Under the pieces are notes generated by a model. It was not told the origin of the DNA, searched no databases, and saw only the letters and a list, made by a program, of their open reading frames with translations. Shown in pieces: positions 27,250-33,919 of a stretch of 64,000 nt of DNA. Position 1 is the first letter of the stretch. Every line of letters begins with the position of its first letter. Source of the DNA: Bacteroidia bacterium (GTDB lineage: Bacteria > Bacteroidota > Bacteroidia > Flavobacteriales > Flavobacteriaceae); NCBI GenBank assembly GCA_030427735.1, contig JAUIBP010000012.1, positions 44,937-108,936 on the forward strand, read 5' to 3'. The translations under genes and the position numbers were made by a program.

Positions 27250-27975
27250 TTAGTTTTTGGAGCGGGTACGTTTTTTAAGTTTCGCAATTTTGTCTTTGTA
27301 ATACATAATCAATTCATCTACAAATTGTAATGGGTTAGAGTAGGTGTTTAGGGTATGATAAAGCGTATTGGTTTTTAAGGTCTCTAACTCTTTTTGTAAT
27401 GTTTTTAAGGTGGTTTGTAAAGCTTTGGTTTTGTTAATATGCGTGCTGTTAAGCTCGGTTTTGTTCAATTTTAAGTCTAGTGTGTCCGAAAAGATTTGAG
27501 CATGAAAGTTTTGTAATGCAGTTAAACTTTCGTTTTTGTAAATGTGAATAAGTTGGGTGGTAATTTCGGTAGCCGATTCTTGCTCTGAAGGCGAAAGACT
27601 AAATTTATCGGGATGTACTTGAAGCATGGCTTCTCTGTATAACTGTTTTTTTAGTGCGAGTTGTTGTGCGTTGTCTTCTTTTTTTTGGGTTGATGTTGCA
27701 GTAACCAGCTCAGGAGAGTTCGTAGGGGTATAGTGCTTACCTTTATGTTTTTGTGCTAACCGCTTTTGTCTTTTTGCTTTTTTTTGGGATTTGTATAAAA
27801 CTGTGAGTTCCTGAGCTTCTATAATGTAGCTGGACACATGCTGTTTTAGCAGTTCTTCGAAAGCTAATATAGAATTTTTGATACCTGAAATATCTTGCTT
27901 AGCAGCCTCGATAGCAATTAGAAGCGCTACATCTTCGGGGGTGTCGTGTTGGCTAGGAAATTGATTGTTTATCAT
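27250..27975 (-). CDS. Cytoplasmic protein with J-domain-like segment
   Basis: 241 residues, no signal peptide, strongly helical and basic. LKKQLYREAMLQVHPDKF (about 108-125) has the HPD tripeptide (121-123) preceded by a Y-R-x-A/L-hydrophobic helix, as in DnaJ J-domains. A helix with N-E-x-L-x-x-L follows (about 152-160). The N-terminal ~60 residues form one helix. A KKAKRQKRLAQKHKGKH basic stretch (66-81) precedes the J-like part, and the last 70 residues are likely coiled coil. No zinc or substrate-binding domains of a full DnaJ are present. It would be a specialised co-chaperone for DnaK if the J-domain is real; the partner is unknown. Confidence 0.65.
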   Translation of the reverse strand: MINNQFPSQHDTPEDVALLIAIEAAKQDISGIKNSILAFEELLKQHVSSYIIEAQELTVLYKSQKKAKRQKRLAQKHKGKHYTPTNSPELVTATSTQKKEDNAQQLALKKQLYREAMLQVHPDKFSLSPSEQESATEITTQLIHIYKNESLTALQNFHAQIFSDTLDLKLNKTELNSTHINKTKALQTTLKTLQKELETLKTNTLYHTLNTYSNPLQFVDELIMYYKDKIAKLKKRTRSKN

Positions 27976-28128
27976 GGCTCAAAAATAGGAATCTTTCTTT
28001 AAATTTTAGTTTTGTCCTGTAGTTTGGTTTTAGAGTGTTTTATTAAGTAAATAGGTTAAATGGGATAGTTGGTGTGTTTTGAAGTGGATAATCTGTTTTG
28101 TAAAACATATCAGATTCTACTTGTGCTT

Positions 28129-28863
28129 TTAGTTATTCTTTAAAATATAACTTGCGATTTTTGGCGATATTCGTTGTAAGACATATAAGAGTTTTGCTTT
28201 GCCAACTTTACTTTCGTACCTGTTGTTTTTTAAATTCTTAATACACGTGTAAACTAATTTTTCGGGCGATATTTTTCTTTTAACGCTTGCCTTAGTCATG
28301 TTAGTGTTTACCAAAGGCGGAATGATTTCGAATACTTTTACGTTAGTATTTTCAAGTTGGTAGCGTAGCGCTTTTGTCGCATTATGTATGGCTGCTTTTG
28401 TGGCGCAATATACAACGGCACTTTTTTTAGGGGTATATGCAAGCGCAGACGAAATATTAATTACTGCACTCTCTTTTTTATTTAAAAGAATTGGTAAAAG
28501 TCCGTGAGTAAGTTGCATGGGACTTGTAAAGTTTATTGCAATTTCCTTTTCTATTTGTGTACTATACTCTAAATCTTTTGTCCATAAATAATTGTATTGT
28601 ACGCCAGCATTATTAATCAGAATATTTATATTCGGATGTTTTTCTATACAAGTCTTTATCAATTGTTTTACGGCAAGGTTGTCGCTTAAATCGCATACAA
28701 TAATATCAATATCAGGAAAATCAATTTGTAAATTATGTAGCTTATCCATATTACTCGAAACCACAATCAATTTATTACGCAAGGCATAAAACTGAGAAAC
28801 CATTTCTCGTCCAATACCAGAGGTTCCGCCTGTTATTAAAATGGTGTTTTCTATTATTTTCAT
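28129..28863 (-). CDS. Short-chain dehydrogenase/reductase (DltE-like)
   Basis: Cytoplasmic NAD(P)-dependent oxidoreductase of 244 residues with a Rossmann fold. The glycine motif TGGTSGIG is at 11-18. LINNAGVQYN is at about 82-91. The catalytic Ser is near 139 (INISSALAY), with Tyr152 and Lys156 in YCATK. Cofactor-specificity residue region VVSSNMDKL follows beta-2. The substrate cannot be deduced. The start codon lies only one base from the end of a ~200-bp repeat that fills the whole gap to the DoxX-like gene, so its leader RNA is that repeat's antisense strand. Confidence 0.9.
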   Translation of the reverse strand: MKIIENTILITGGTSGIGREMVSQFYALRNKLIVVSSNMDKLHNLQIDFPDIDIIVCDLSDNLAVKQLIKTCIEKHPNINILINNAGVQYNYLWTKDLEYSTQIEKEIAINFTSPMQLTHGLLPILLNKKESAVINISSALAYTPKKSAVVYCATKAAIHNATKALRYQLENTNVKVFEIIPPLVNTNMTKASVKRKISPEKLVYTCIKNLKNNRYESKVGKAKLLYVLQRISPKIASYILKNN

Positions 28864-28864
28864 C

Positions 28865-29062
28865 AGTCTTAGTCGTTAGTTGAAGCTATGCACTTTTAGT
28901 GCAAGACTTTCAGTTTCTATAAATAGTTTTCCGCCACGAATGCACGAATATTTGACATAGTTTTTATAGAAATATTCGTGAATTTGTGGCTAAAACAAAC
29001 ACAAATAATTGGACTTTCAGTCTGTTTTAAACCTATGGACTTCCAGTCTATAGTGGTTTAGT
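28865..29062 (+). repeat. ~200-bp structured interspersed repeat, copy 2
   Basis: Nearly the same sequence as copy 1, with GTCTTAGTCG at its start and CTATAGTGGTTTAG at its end. GAAGCT replaces GAAACT, which keeps pairing with AGTTTC through a G-T pair. It occupies the complete interval between the SDR start codon (28861-28863) and the DoxX-like stop (29062-29064), both genes being on the minus strand. Confidence 0.9.
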
Positions 29063-29517
29063 TACGATGTTTTTATTGAGCTTAAGTATATCCAGGTAAT
29101 AAATACAACCTGAAGTGGAATTCTAAACCACAAGTATTTTAATCCGTAGCCATCAAAAGTTCCTTTTTGGTAGTTTATTTGTTTAATTGAAGCTTTAATA
29201 TTTGCAGGTAGTATCAGCAATAAAAATAGTATGAGCAACCAGGCGGTTAATTGTCTAACAGAATAGATATGAAGGCCAACAGCCCCGGCAATTTCGATTA
29301 GAGCTGTTGCATAAACAATTTCTTTTTTAAAGGGAATACTATTCGGAATCATTAAAATCATTCCGTCTGTAAATAAAAAATGGCCTAATGCGGCAAATAA
29401 AAGCATTACAGACATTGCTATGCGGGCAGAAAGAAAATAATCCCACCGACCATTACTAATTTTAAGCGTAAGTAATGAAATGGCAAAGGTTACGATAAGT
29501 ACTATAAGTGGTTTCAT
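29062..29517 (-). CDS. DoxX-like family membrane protein
   Basis: 151 residues with four hydrophobic helices (about 3-20, 33-50, 64-84 and 85-108) and a final one near the C-terminus. ALIEIAGAVGLH (about 71-82) is the conserved third-helix segment of the DoxX/DoxD-like superfamily, and LLFAALGHFLF matches the second helix. The role of these small quinone-linked membrane proteins is uncertain. It follows the Crp-type regulator by 50 bases on the same strand and may be its target or co-transcribed. Its last bases overlap the end of a ~200-bp repeat. Confidence 0.78.
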   Translation of the reverse strand: MKPLIVLIVTFAISLLTLKISNGRWDYFLSARIAMSVMLLFAALGHFLFTDGMILMIPNSIPFKKEIVYATALIEIAGAVGLHIYSVRQLTAWLLILFLLLILPANIKASIKQINYQKGTFDGYGLKYLWFRIPLQVVFITWIYLSSIKTS

Positions 29518-29567
29518 CTTTTTTTACAAATGTCAGAACAACTTGTAGTTAAAACAATGAACCTAAG

Positions 29568-30134
29568 TTAAGAAATTCGTTTTCGGATTCGGCTTAACGC
29601 CTGAGGTGTTATTCCTATATAGGATGCGAGGTATTTTAGAGGGATTTCTTTAATTAAATGTGGTTGCTCTGTAAACAAGTTTAAATACCTTTCCTCGGCG
29701 GTGTCGTTTAGCAGTGCTTGTTCTCTTTTTGCTTTTAAAAGAAATAAATTTTCTGCGGCTAATCGGCCAATAATATCTCCTGCTTTGGTGGTTTTGTAAA
29801 TGTCCTGTAAGTCGTTAAAAGTGATTTTCCAAAGTGTGGTTTCGGTTAGCGTTTCTGTTTGGTAAGTGCTTGGTTTTTGGGTTAAAAACGAATCGTATGC
29901 ACTCATAAACTGATCTTTGAAGCAAAAACCAAAAGTTAAGTCGTTATCTGTTTTGGGGATAAATAATCTTATAGAGCCTTTTTCAATAAAGCTGAGATGG
30001 GTTTCTGTTTCACCAATTTTTAAGAGCGTCGTTTTCTTTTTGTATTCGCTTTTTTTGAGTTTTGATGAAAATATGTTCCAATCTTCATCACTCATTTCTG
30101 TTATCTGCTCAAAATATGTCCTTATTTGATTCAT
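29568..30134 (-). CDS. Crp/Fnr-family transcriptional regulator
   Basis: About 188 residues. The N-terminal half is a cyclic-nucleotide-binding-like jelly roll (LLKIGETETHLSFIEKGSIRLFIPK, about 37-61). The C-terminus has a short helix-turn-helix (KEIPLKYLASYIGITPQALSRIRKRIS). The P-(Q/E)-x-LSRIR form is typical of the Bacteroidota subgroup that regulates small stress or quinone genes. I prefer the ATG at 30132-30134; an in-frame ATG six codons upstream (30152) adds MFRKTY. No cysteines in the N-terminus suggest an iron-sulphur sensor, so it is not Fnr-like. The likely target is the DoxX-like gene just downstream. Confidence 0.88.
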   Translation of the reverse strand: MNQIRTYFEQITEMSDEDWNIFSSKLKKSEYKKKTTLLKIGETETHLSFIEKGSIRLFIPKTDNDLTFGFCFKDQFMSAYDSFLTQKPSTYQTETLTETTLWKITFNDLQDIYKTTKAGDIIGRLAAENLFLLKAKREQALLNDTAEERYLNLFTEQPHLIKEIPLKYLASYIGITPQALSRIRKRIS

Positions 30135-30298
30135 ATAGGTTTTTCTAAACACTCCAAAATCATCTAAAGTTAAAATATTTCTGTAAACACGTAAAGTGCT
30201 TAATAAAAAATAAGATTGTTAAATATGGTGTTTTAAGCGTAATATGCGTTTTTTAGGCAATGCATTGGGAAGTGTTGTAGCGTGAAGAGATTGCATGA

Positions 30299-30454
30299 AA
30301 AAGCTGTGTGAAAAAGGATAACTTTCGTCAATCTGAATTTATTTAACTTCGTTGAATCTTCGATTTCAGATTCTCAGGATTATTGATTTTCAATATGATG
30401 AGATTCTGTGTCAAGCACAGAATGACGGATAATTTAACTTTTCAGACAGCTTTT
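30299..30454. repeat. MITE-like element with terminal inverted repeats
   Basis: The terminal arms AAAAGCTGT (30299-30307) and ACAGCTTTT (30446-30454) are perfect complements and extend inward imperfectly (TGTGAAAAAGG against CTTTTCAGA). Inside is the hairpin ATTCTGTG (30403-30410) / CACAGAAT (30416-30423), and a CGTCA...TGACG dyad that resembles repeats scattered in many flavobacterial genomes. It carries no gene. It occupies much of the 350-base gap between the Crp-type regulator and DUF4136; nothing else is seen there. Confidence 0.6.
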
Positions 30455-30486
30455 ATATACTATATTTTAGCTCTATTTCTGAAGTC

Positions 30487-31032
30487 TTATTTGATTTCTG
30501 GCGGGTAGTTCGCTAAAATTTTAGAGACAAACTCGCTAATGCGTTCGTCTTTTTTCTCCATATTTTGCGTTAAGTAGCCTGTGCCAACACCTTGCCAAAC
30601 GAGTTCTTTTTTATTGGCATCAATTAAATCTACAAACAAAGTGCCTTCGGTAGATGTTGAAACGGTTGTGCCGTAGTTTCCGTAGTACCAAGGGCTCCAA
30701 CCCCAGCCGTAACCATAAGGCCCCCAACCAAAGTTGTTGTTATAAACATTAACCTCTTCTCTAGATTTTGTAAAAATGCTTACCAATAAATCTGGATTTT
30801 CTGACTTGACATAACCTTTGGCAGTCATCTCGGCTTCTATAGCTCTTAAAATTCGGCGTTTGTCTAAATCGCTAATTTCGGCTTTGTCTATACCGGTTTT
30901 ATAAAAGGCGAATGTCTTGTAAGTGTCGAAAGAAGCTTGCTTGTCGTAGTCTGATGCGACCTTAACAGAACTGCAAGATGCTACTACAAAAAGCAGTAAC
31001 AGAACAGATGTAAATTGTAATAAGCGTTTCAT
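30487..31032 (-). CDS. DUF4136 lipoprotein
   Basis: 181 residues. The leader ends VVASC (lipobox), so Cys20 would be lipidated. The order DYDKQASFDTYKTFAFYK, ILRAIEAEMTAKGYV, NPDLLVSIFTKSREEVNVY, GTLFVDLIDANKKELVWQGVGTGYL and a final helix with NYPPEIK is the DUF4136 pattern, widespread in Gram-negative envelopes and without known function. A glycine/tyrosine/tryptophan-rich loop (WGPYGYGWGWSPWYYGNYG) sits in the middle, as often in this family. It starts 10 bases after the hutU stop on the same strand and is therefore likely co-transcribed, though a functional link to histidine catabolism is not evident. Confidence 0.9.
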   Translation of the reverse strand: MKRLLQFTSVLLLLFVVASCSSVKVASDYDKQASFDTYKTFAFYKTGIDKAEISDLDKRRILRAIEAEMTAKGYVKSENPDLLVSIFTKSREEVNVYNNNFGWGPYGYGWGWSPWYYGNYGTTVSTSTEGTLFVDLIDANKKELVWQGVGTGYLTQNMEKKDERISEFVSKILANYPPEIK

Positions 31033-31042
31033 AAGTTGTTGT

Positions 31043-33028
31043 TTAAATCGAGTTAATTAATGAATCGTCTACGTTATTTGGTAACGTGATTTTTAAATTA
31101 GGTTCGGCTTCCATAGCCCGTTTAATGGCAAAAATGGCTTCGTCGTTTCTGGCCCAACTGCGTCTAGCAATACCATTGTTCACATCCCAGAAAAGCATTG
31201 ACTTTAAGCGTCTTGATGCATCTACTGTACCATCAAGAACCATACCAAATCCGCCGTTTATCACTTCGCCCCAGCCTACGCCACCGCCGTTATGAATACT
31301 CACCCAAGTGGCGCCTCTAAAACTATCGCCTATTACATTGTGTATGGCCATATCGGCTGTAAATCGCGAACCGTCGTAAATGTTAGAGGTTTCTCTGTAA
31401 GGCGAATCTGTACCCGATACGTCGTGATGATCTCTTCCTAAAACCACTTCGCCAATCTCTCCATTTTTAACGGCATCATTAAACGCTTCAGCAATTTTAA
31501 TGCGCCCTTCGGCATCGGCATATAAAATTCTAGCCTGCGAACCCACTACTAATTTGTTGTCTTGAGCACCTTTTATCCACTGGATATTGTCGGCCATTTG
31601 TTGCTGAATTTCTTCAGGAGCATTAGTCATTAAATCTTCTAAAACCTTACAGGCAATAGCGTCGGTTTTTTCGAGATCTTCAGGTTTTCCAGAAGTACAC
31701 ACCCAGCGGAACGGCCCAAAACCATAATCGAAACACATTGGCCCCATAATGTCTTGCACATAACTTGGGTATTTAAAATCGATTCCGTTTTCGGCCATAA
31801 TATCGGCACCAGCACGCGAAGCTTCTAATAGAAAGGCGTTACCGTAATCGAAAAAGTAAGTGCCTTTAGCGGTGTGCTTATTAATCGCTGTGGCTTGTCT
31901 GCGTAAACTGTCCTGAACATGGGTTTTAAAAGCCTCCGGATTTTCGGCCATCATGGTATTGGCTTCTTCAAACGACAAACCAACAGGGTAGTAGCCACCA
32001 GCCCAAGGGTTGTGTAAAGAGCTTTGGTCGCTACCCAAATCGATATGGATATTTTCGGTATCAAAAGCTTCCCAAACTGCTACCACATTCCCGTGATAGG
32101 CTATAGAAACGGTTTCTTTATTGTCTTGTGCTTGTTTAACGCGATGTACTAATTGCTGAATATCGCTAATAACTTCGTCTACCCAGCCTTGAGAATGCCT
32201 AGTTTTTACGGCTTTTTCGTTAACTTCGGCACAGACTGTAATACACCCGGCAATATTTCCTGCTTTAGGTTGTGCGCCAGACATACCGCCTAAACCAGAG
32301 GTTACAAATATGCAGCCCTTTGGCGATTTTTTTATTTTTCTGAACCCATTTAAAACCGTGATGGTGGTGCCGTGCACAATACCTTGCGGACCAATATACA
32401 TGTAGCTACCCGCTGTCATTTGCCCGTATTGGGTAACACCAAGGGCATTAAATTTTTCCCAATCGTCTGGTTGGGAATAATTGGGGATCATCATACCGTT
32501 AGTCACTACCACACGTGGCGCATCTTTGTGCGATGGGAAAAGTCCCATTGGATGGCCAGAATACATCACAAGGGTTTGCTCGTCGTTCATTTCGGCCAAG
32601 TATTTCATAGTTAAGCGGTATTGTGCCCAGTTGGAAAACACTGCGCCGTTTCCGCCATAAGTGATTAGCTCATGCGGATGCTGAGCCACGGAATAATCTA
32701 AATTATTCTGAATCATGAGCATAATCGCCGCCGCTTGTTTGCTTTGGGCAGGATACTCGTTTAAGGGACGGGCATACATTTTATAAGTTGGGCGTAGGCG
32801 GTACATGTAAATGCGGCCGTAAGTGTCTAGTTCCTTTTTAAATTCAGTTATAAGTTCTTCGTGTTGTGAAGCGTCAAAATAGCGCAAAGCATTACGCAAG
32901 GCTAGTTTTTTTTCTTCGGCAGATAATATGTTTTTGCGTTTTGGCGCGTGGTTTATTGTGGTGTCGTAGGCTTGTGGTTGAGGTAAAGGATTGGGAATGC
33001 CTTCTAATATTTGTTCTTGAAATGTCAT
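31043..33028 (-). CDS. hutU: Urocanate hydratase
   Basis: Second step of histidine degradation: urocanate plus water to imidazolonepropionate, with tightly bound NAD+ as electrophile. The 661 residues are longer than the ~555 of proteobacterial HutU, matching the longer form found in Bacteroidota. Diagnostic segments are the NAD site FVTSGLGGMSGAQPKAG (about 239-255), GSDQSSLHNPWAGGYYP (about 332-348), GRDHHDVSGTDSPYRETS (about 531-548), NVIGDSFRGATWVSIHNGGGVGWGE (about 565-589) and the C-terminal DASRRLKSMLFWDVNNGIARRSWARN. No other hut gene is in the window. The 5' leader contains an 8-bp perfect hairpin at 33066-33086. Confidence 0.97.
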   Translation of the reverse strand: MTFQEQILEGIPNPLPQPQAYDTTINHAPKRKNILSAEEKKLALRNALRYFDASQHEELITEFKKELDTYGRIYMYRLRPTYKMYARPLNEYPAQSKQAAAIMLMIQNNLDYSVAQHPHELITYGGNGAVFSNWAQYRLTMKYLAEMNDEQTLVMYSGHPMGLFPSHKDAPRVVVTNGMMIPNYSQPDDWEKFNALGVTQYGQMTAGSYMYIGPQGIVHGTTITVLNGFRKIKKSPKGCIFVTSGLGGMSGAQPKAGNIAGCITVCAEVNEKAVKTRHSQGWVDEVISDIQQLVHRVKQAQDNKETVSIAYHGNVVAVWEAFDTENIHIDLGSDQSSLHNPWAGGYYPVGLSFEEANTMMAENPEAFKTHVQDSLRRQATAINKHTAKGTYFFDYGNAFLLEASRAGADIMAENGIDFKYPSYVQDIMGPMCFDYGFGPFRWVCTSGKPEDLEKTDAIACKVLEDLMTNAPEEIQQQMADNIQWIKGAQDNKLVVGSQARILYADAEGRIKIAEAFNDAVKNGEIGEVVLGRDHHDVSGTDSPYRETSNIYDGSRFTADMAIHNVIGDSFRGATWVSIHNGGGVGWGEVINGGFGMVLDGTVDASRRLKSMLFWDVNNGIARRSWARNDEAIFAIKRAMEAEPNLKITLPNNVDDSLINSI

Positions 33029-33065
33029 GTAATTTTGAATTGAAATGTTTTTAAAATGGTTTCTA

Positions 33066-33086
33066 ATGAGTCTGGTGAAGACTCAT
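33066..33086. promoter_or_regulatory. Hairpin in the hutU leader
   Basis: ATGAGTCT (33066-33073) pairs perfectly with AGACTCAT (33079-33086) around GGTGA, 38 bases upstream of the hutU start. No T-run follows on the minus strand, so it is not a standard terminator; it could be an operator dyad or a leader structure. Confidence 0.4.
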
Positions 33087-33187
33087 CGATTTAATCAAAA
33101 TAAAAGACACTAAGGATACCGAATATCGACACGATGGTGTGTATTCGCGACTTTAATACGGTATGTCATTAATAAATTATCCAAACC

Positions 33188-33352
33188 TTATTTTTTAAAT
33201 GAATCGGTTTTTTTGTCGTAACCATACGGGCAATGTCTGCAACCACTTTTGCAACAATAACCGCGTTTAAGGTGGTATTGTTCGGTAAAGCAGCGGTAGC
33301 CTTCTGGGGTTAGGTAGTAATCGCCTTCTTCTACAGGAATAATTTTCTTCAT
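33188..33352 (-). CDS. DUF5522-like small cysteine-rich protein (54 aa)
   Basis: An ATG at 33350-33352 opens a 54-residue protein. After MKKIIPVEEGDYYLTPEGYR comes CFTEQYHLKRGYCCKSGCRHCPYGYD. The C-x(12)-CC-x(3)-C-x(2)-CPYG arrangement is the signature of the short DUF5522 family, whose members look like small metal (Fe-S or Zn) binding proteins. The clean start, the family-typical length and the conserved RGYCC...CRHCPYG leave little doubt that it is real, although it is below the usual size cut-off. It is on the same strand as hutU, 159 bases upstream. Confidence 0.85.
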   Translation of the reverse strand: MKKIIPVEEGDYYLTPEGYRCFTEQYHLKRGYCCKSGCRHCPYGYDKKTDSFKK

Positions 33353-33402
33353 CTGTCGCAAAGATAATGTAATTTGGAATTATTTTTGAGTAGAGAATAG
33401 TT

Positions 33403-33726
33403 ATGATTTTAATTTCGAAATATTTTATTCCAAGAGGTTATTTAGGCATTACACTGTATCCCTTTGTACTTTTAAAAGATGAAGGATTAAAAACCAATAA
33501 AGTTTTGATGAATCATGAACGGATTCATTTAAGACAACAATTGGAACTTCTCGTAATTCCCTTTTATGTGTTTTACTGTATTGAATTCTGTATGCGGTTG
33601 ATACAGTATAAGCATTGGAATTTGGCGTATCGCAACATTTCGTTTGAACGTGAAGCTTATACTAACGAAAAAGACCTCAACTATGTTAGGCAGAGGTCTT
33701 GGTTTTCGTTTTTGAAATATGTTTAA
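33403..33726 (+). CDS. Small HExxH-containing protein (107 aa)
   Basis: No named family is recalled. The 107 residues contain NHERIHLRQQLELLVIPFYVFYCIEFCMRL (about 37-66), that is an HExxH motif (HERIH) directly followed by a hydrophobic helix. A further acidic residue follows in ISFEREAYTNEKD (about 79-91), where the E-x-x-A-Y-x-N pattern could provide the third zinc ligand. The layout resembles a minimal M56/M48-type membrane peptidase core. It is divergent from the DUF5522 gene. A catalytic role is an inference. Confidence 0.68.
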   Translation: MILISKYFIPRGYLGITLYPFVLLKDEGLKTNKVLMNHERIHLRQQLELLVIPFYVFYCIEFCMRLIQYKHWNLAYRNISFEREAYTNEKDLNYVRQRSWFSFLKYV

Positions 33727-33840
33727 CTCTTGTAAGAAAAAACGTGTTTTTAACGCTGTATCCCTTAAGTAGCTATGGAGTATCTATACCGTAAGTATGC
33801 TGTTGATCGGTGTTGTTTGGTGCTTTTTGTTACGTACTGT

Positions 33841-33911
33841 TCTCGACTACGCCTGTCTGCCGATAGGCAGGCTCGAACTGACAAGGGGTGTAACATTAAT
33901 CGCAGTCGAGA
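33841..33911. repeat. Flavobacterial-type palindromic repeat
   Basis: The outer arms are TCTCGACT (33841-33848) and AGTCGAGA (33904-33911). An inner perfect hairpin is CTGCC-GATA-GGCAG (33857-33870), followed by CTCGAACTGACA. Sequences of this kind (TCTCGACT...GAACTGACA) recur between genes in many Flavobacteriaceae. It lies just beyond the end of the minus-strand T9SS gene. Confidence 0.55.
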
Positions 33912-33919
33912 TACTATTC

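Noticed and set aside
33671..33700. Hairpin AAGACCTC/GAGGTCTT as a terminator of the HExxH gene
   Set aside because: It lies inside the coding sequence with the loop coding too. No T-run follows directly, and it may be chance pairing.
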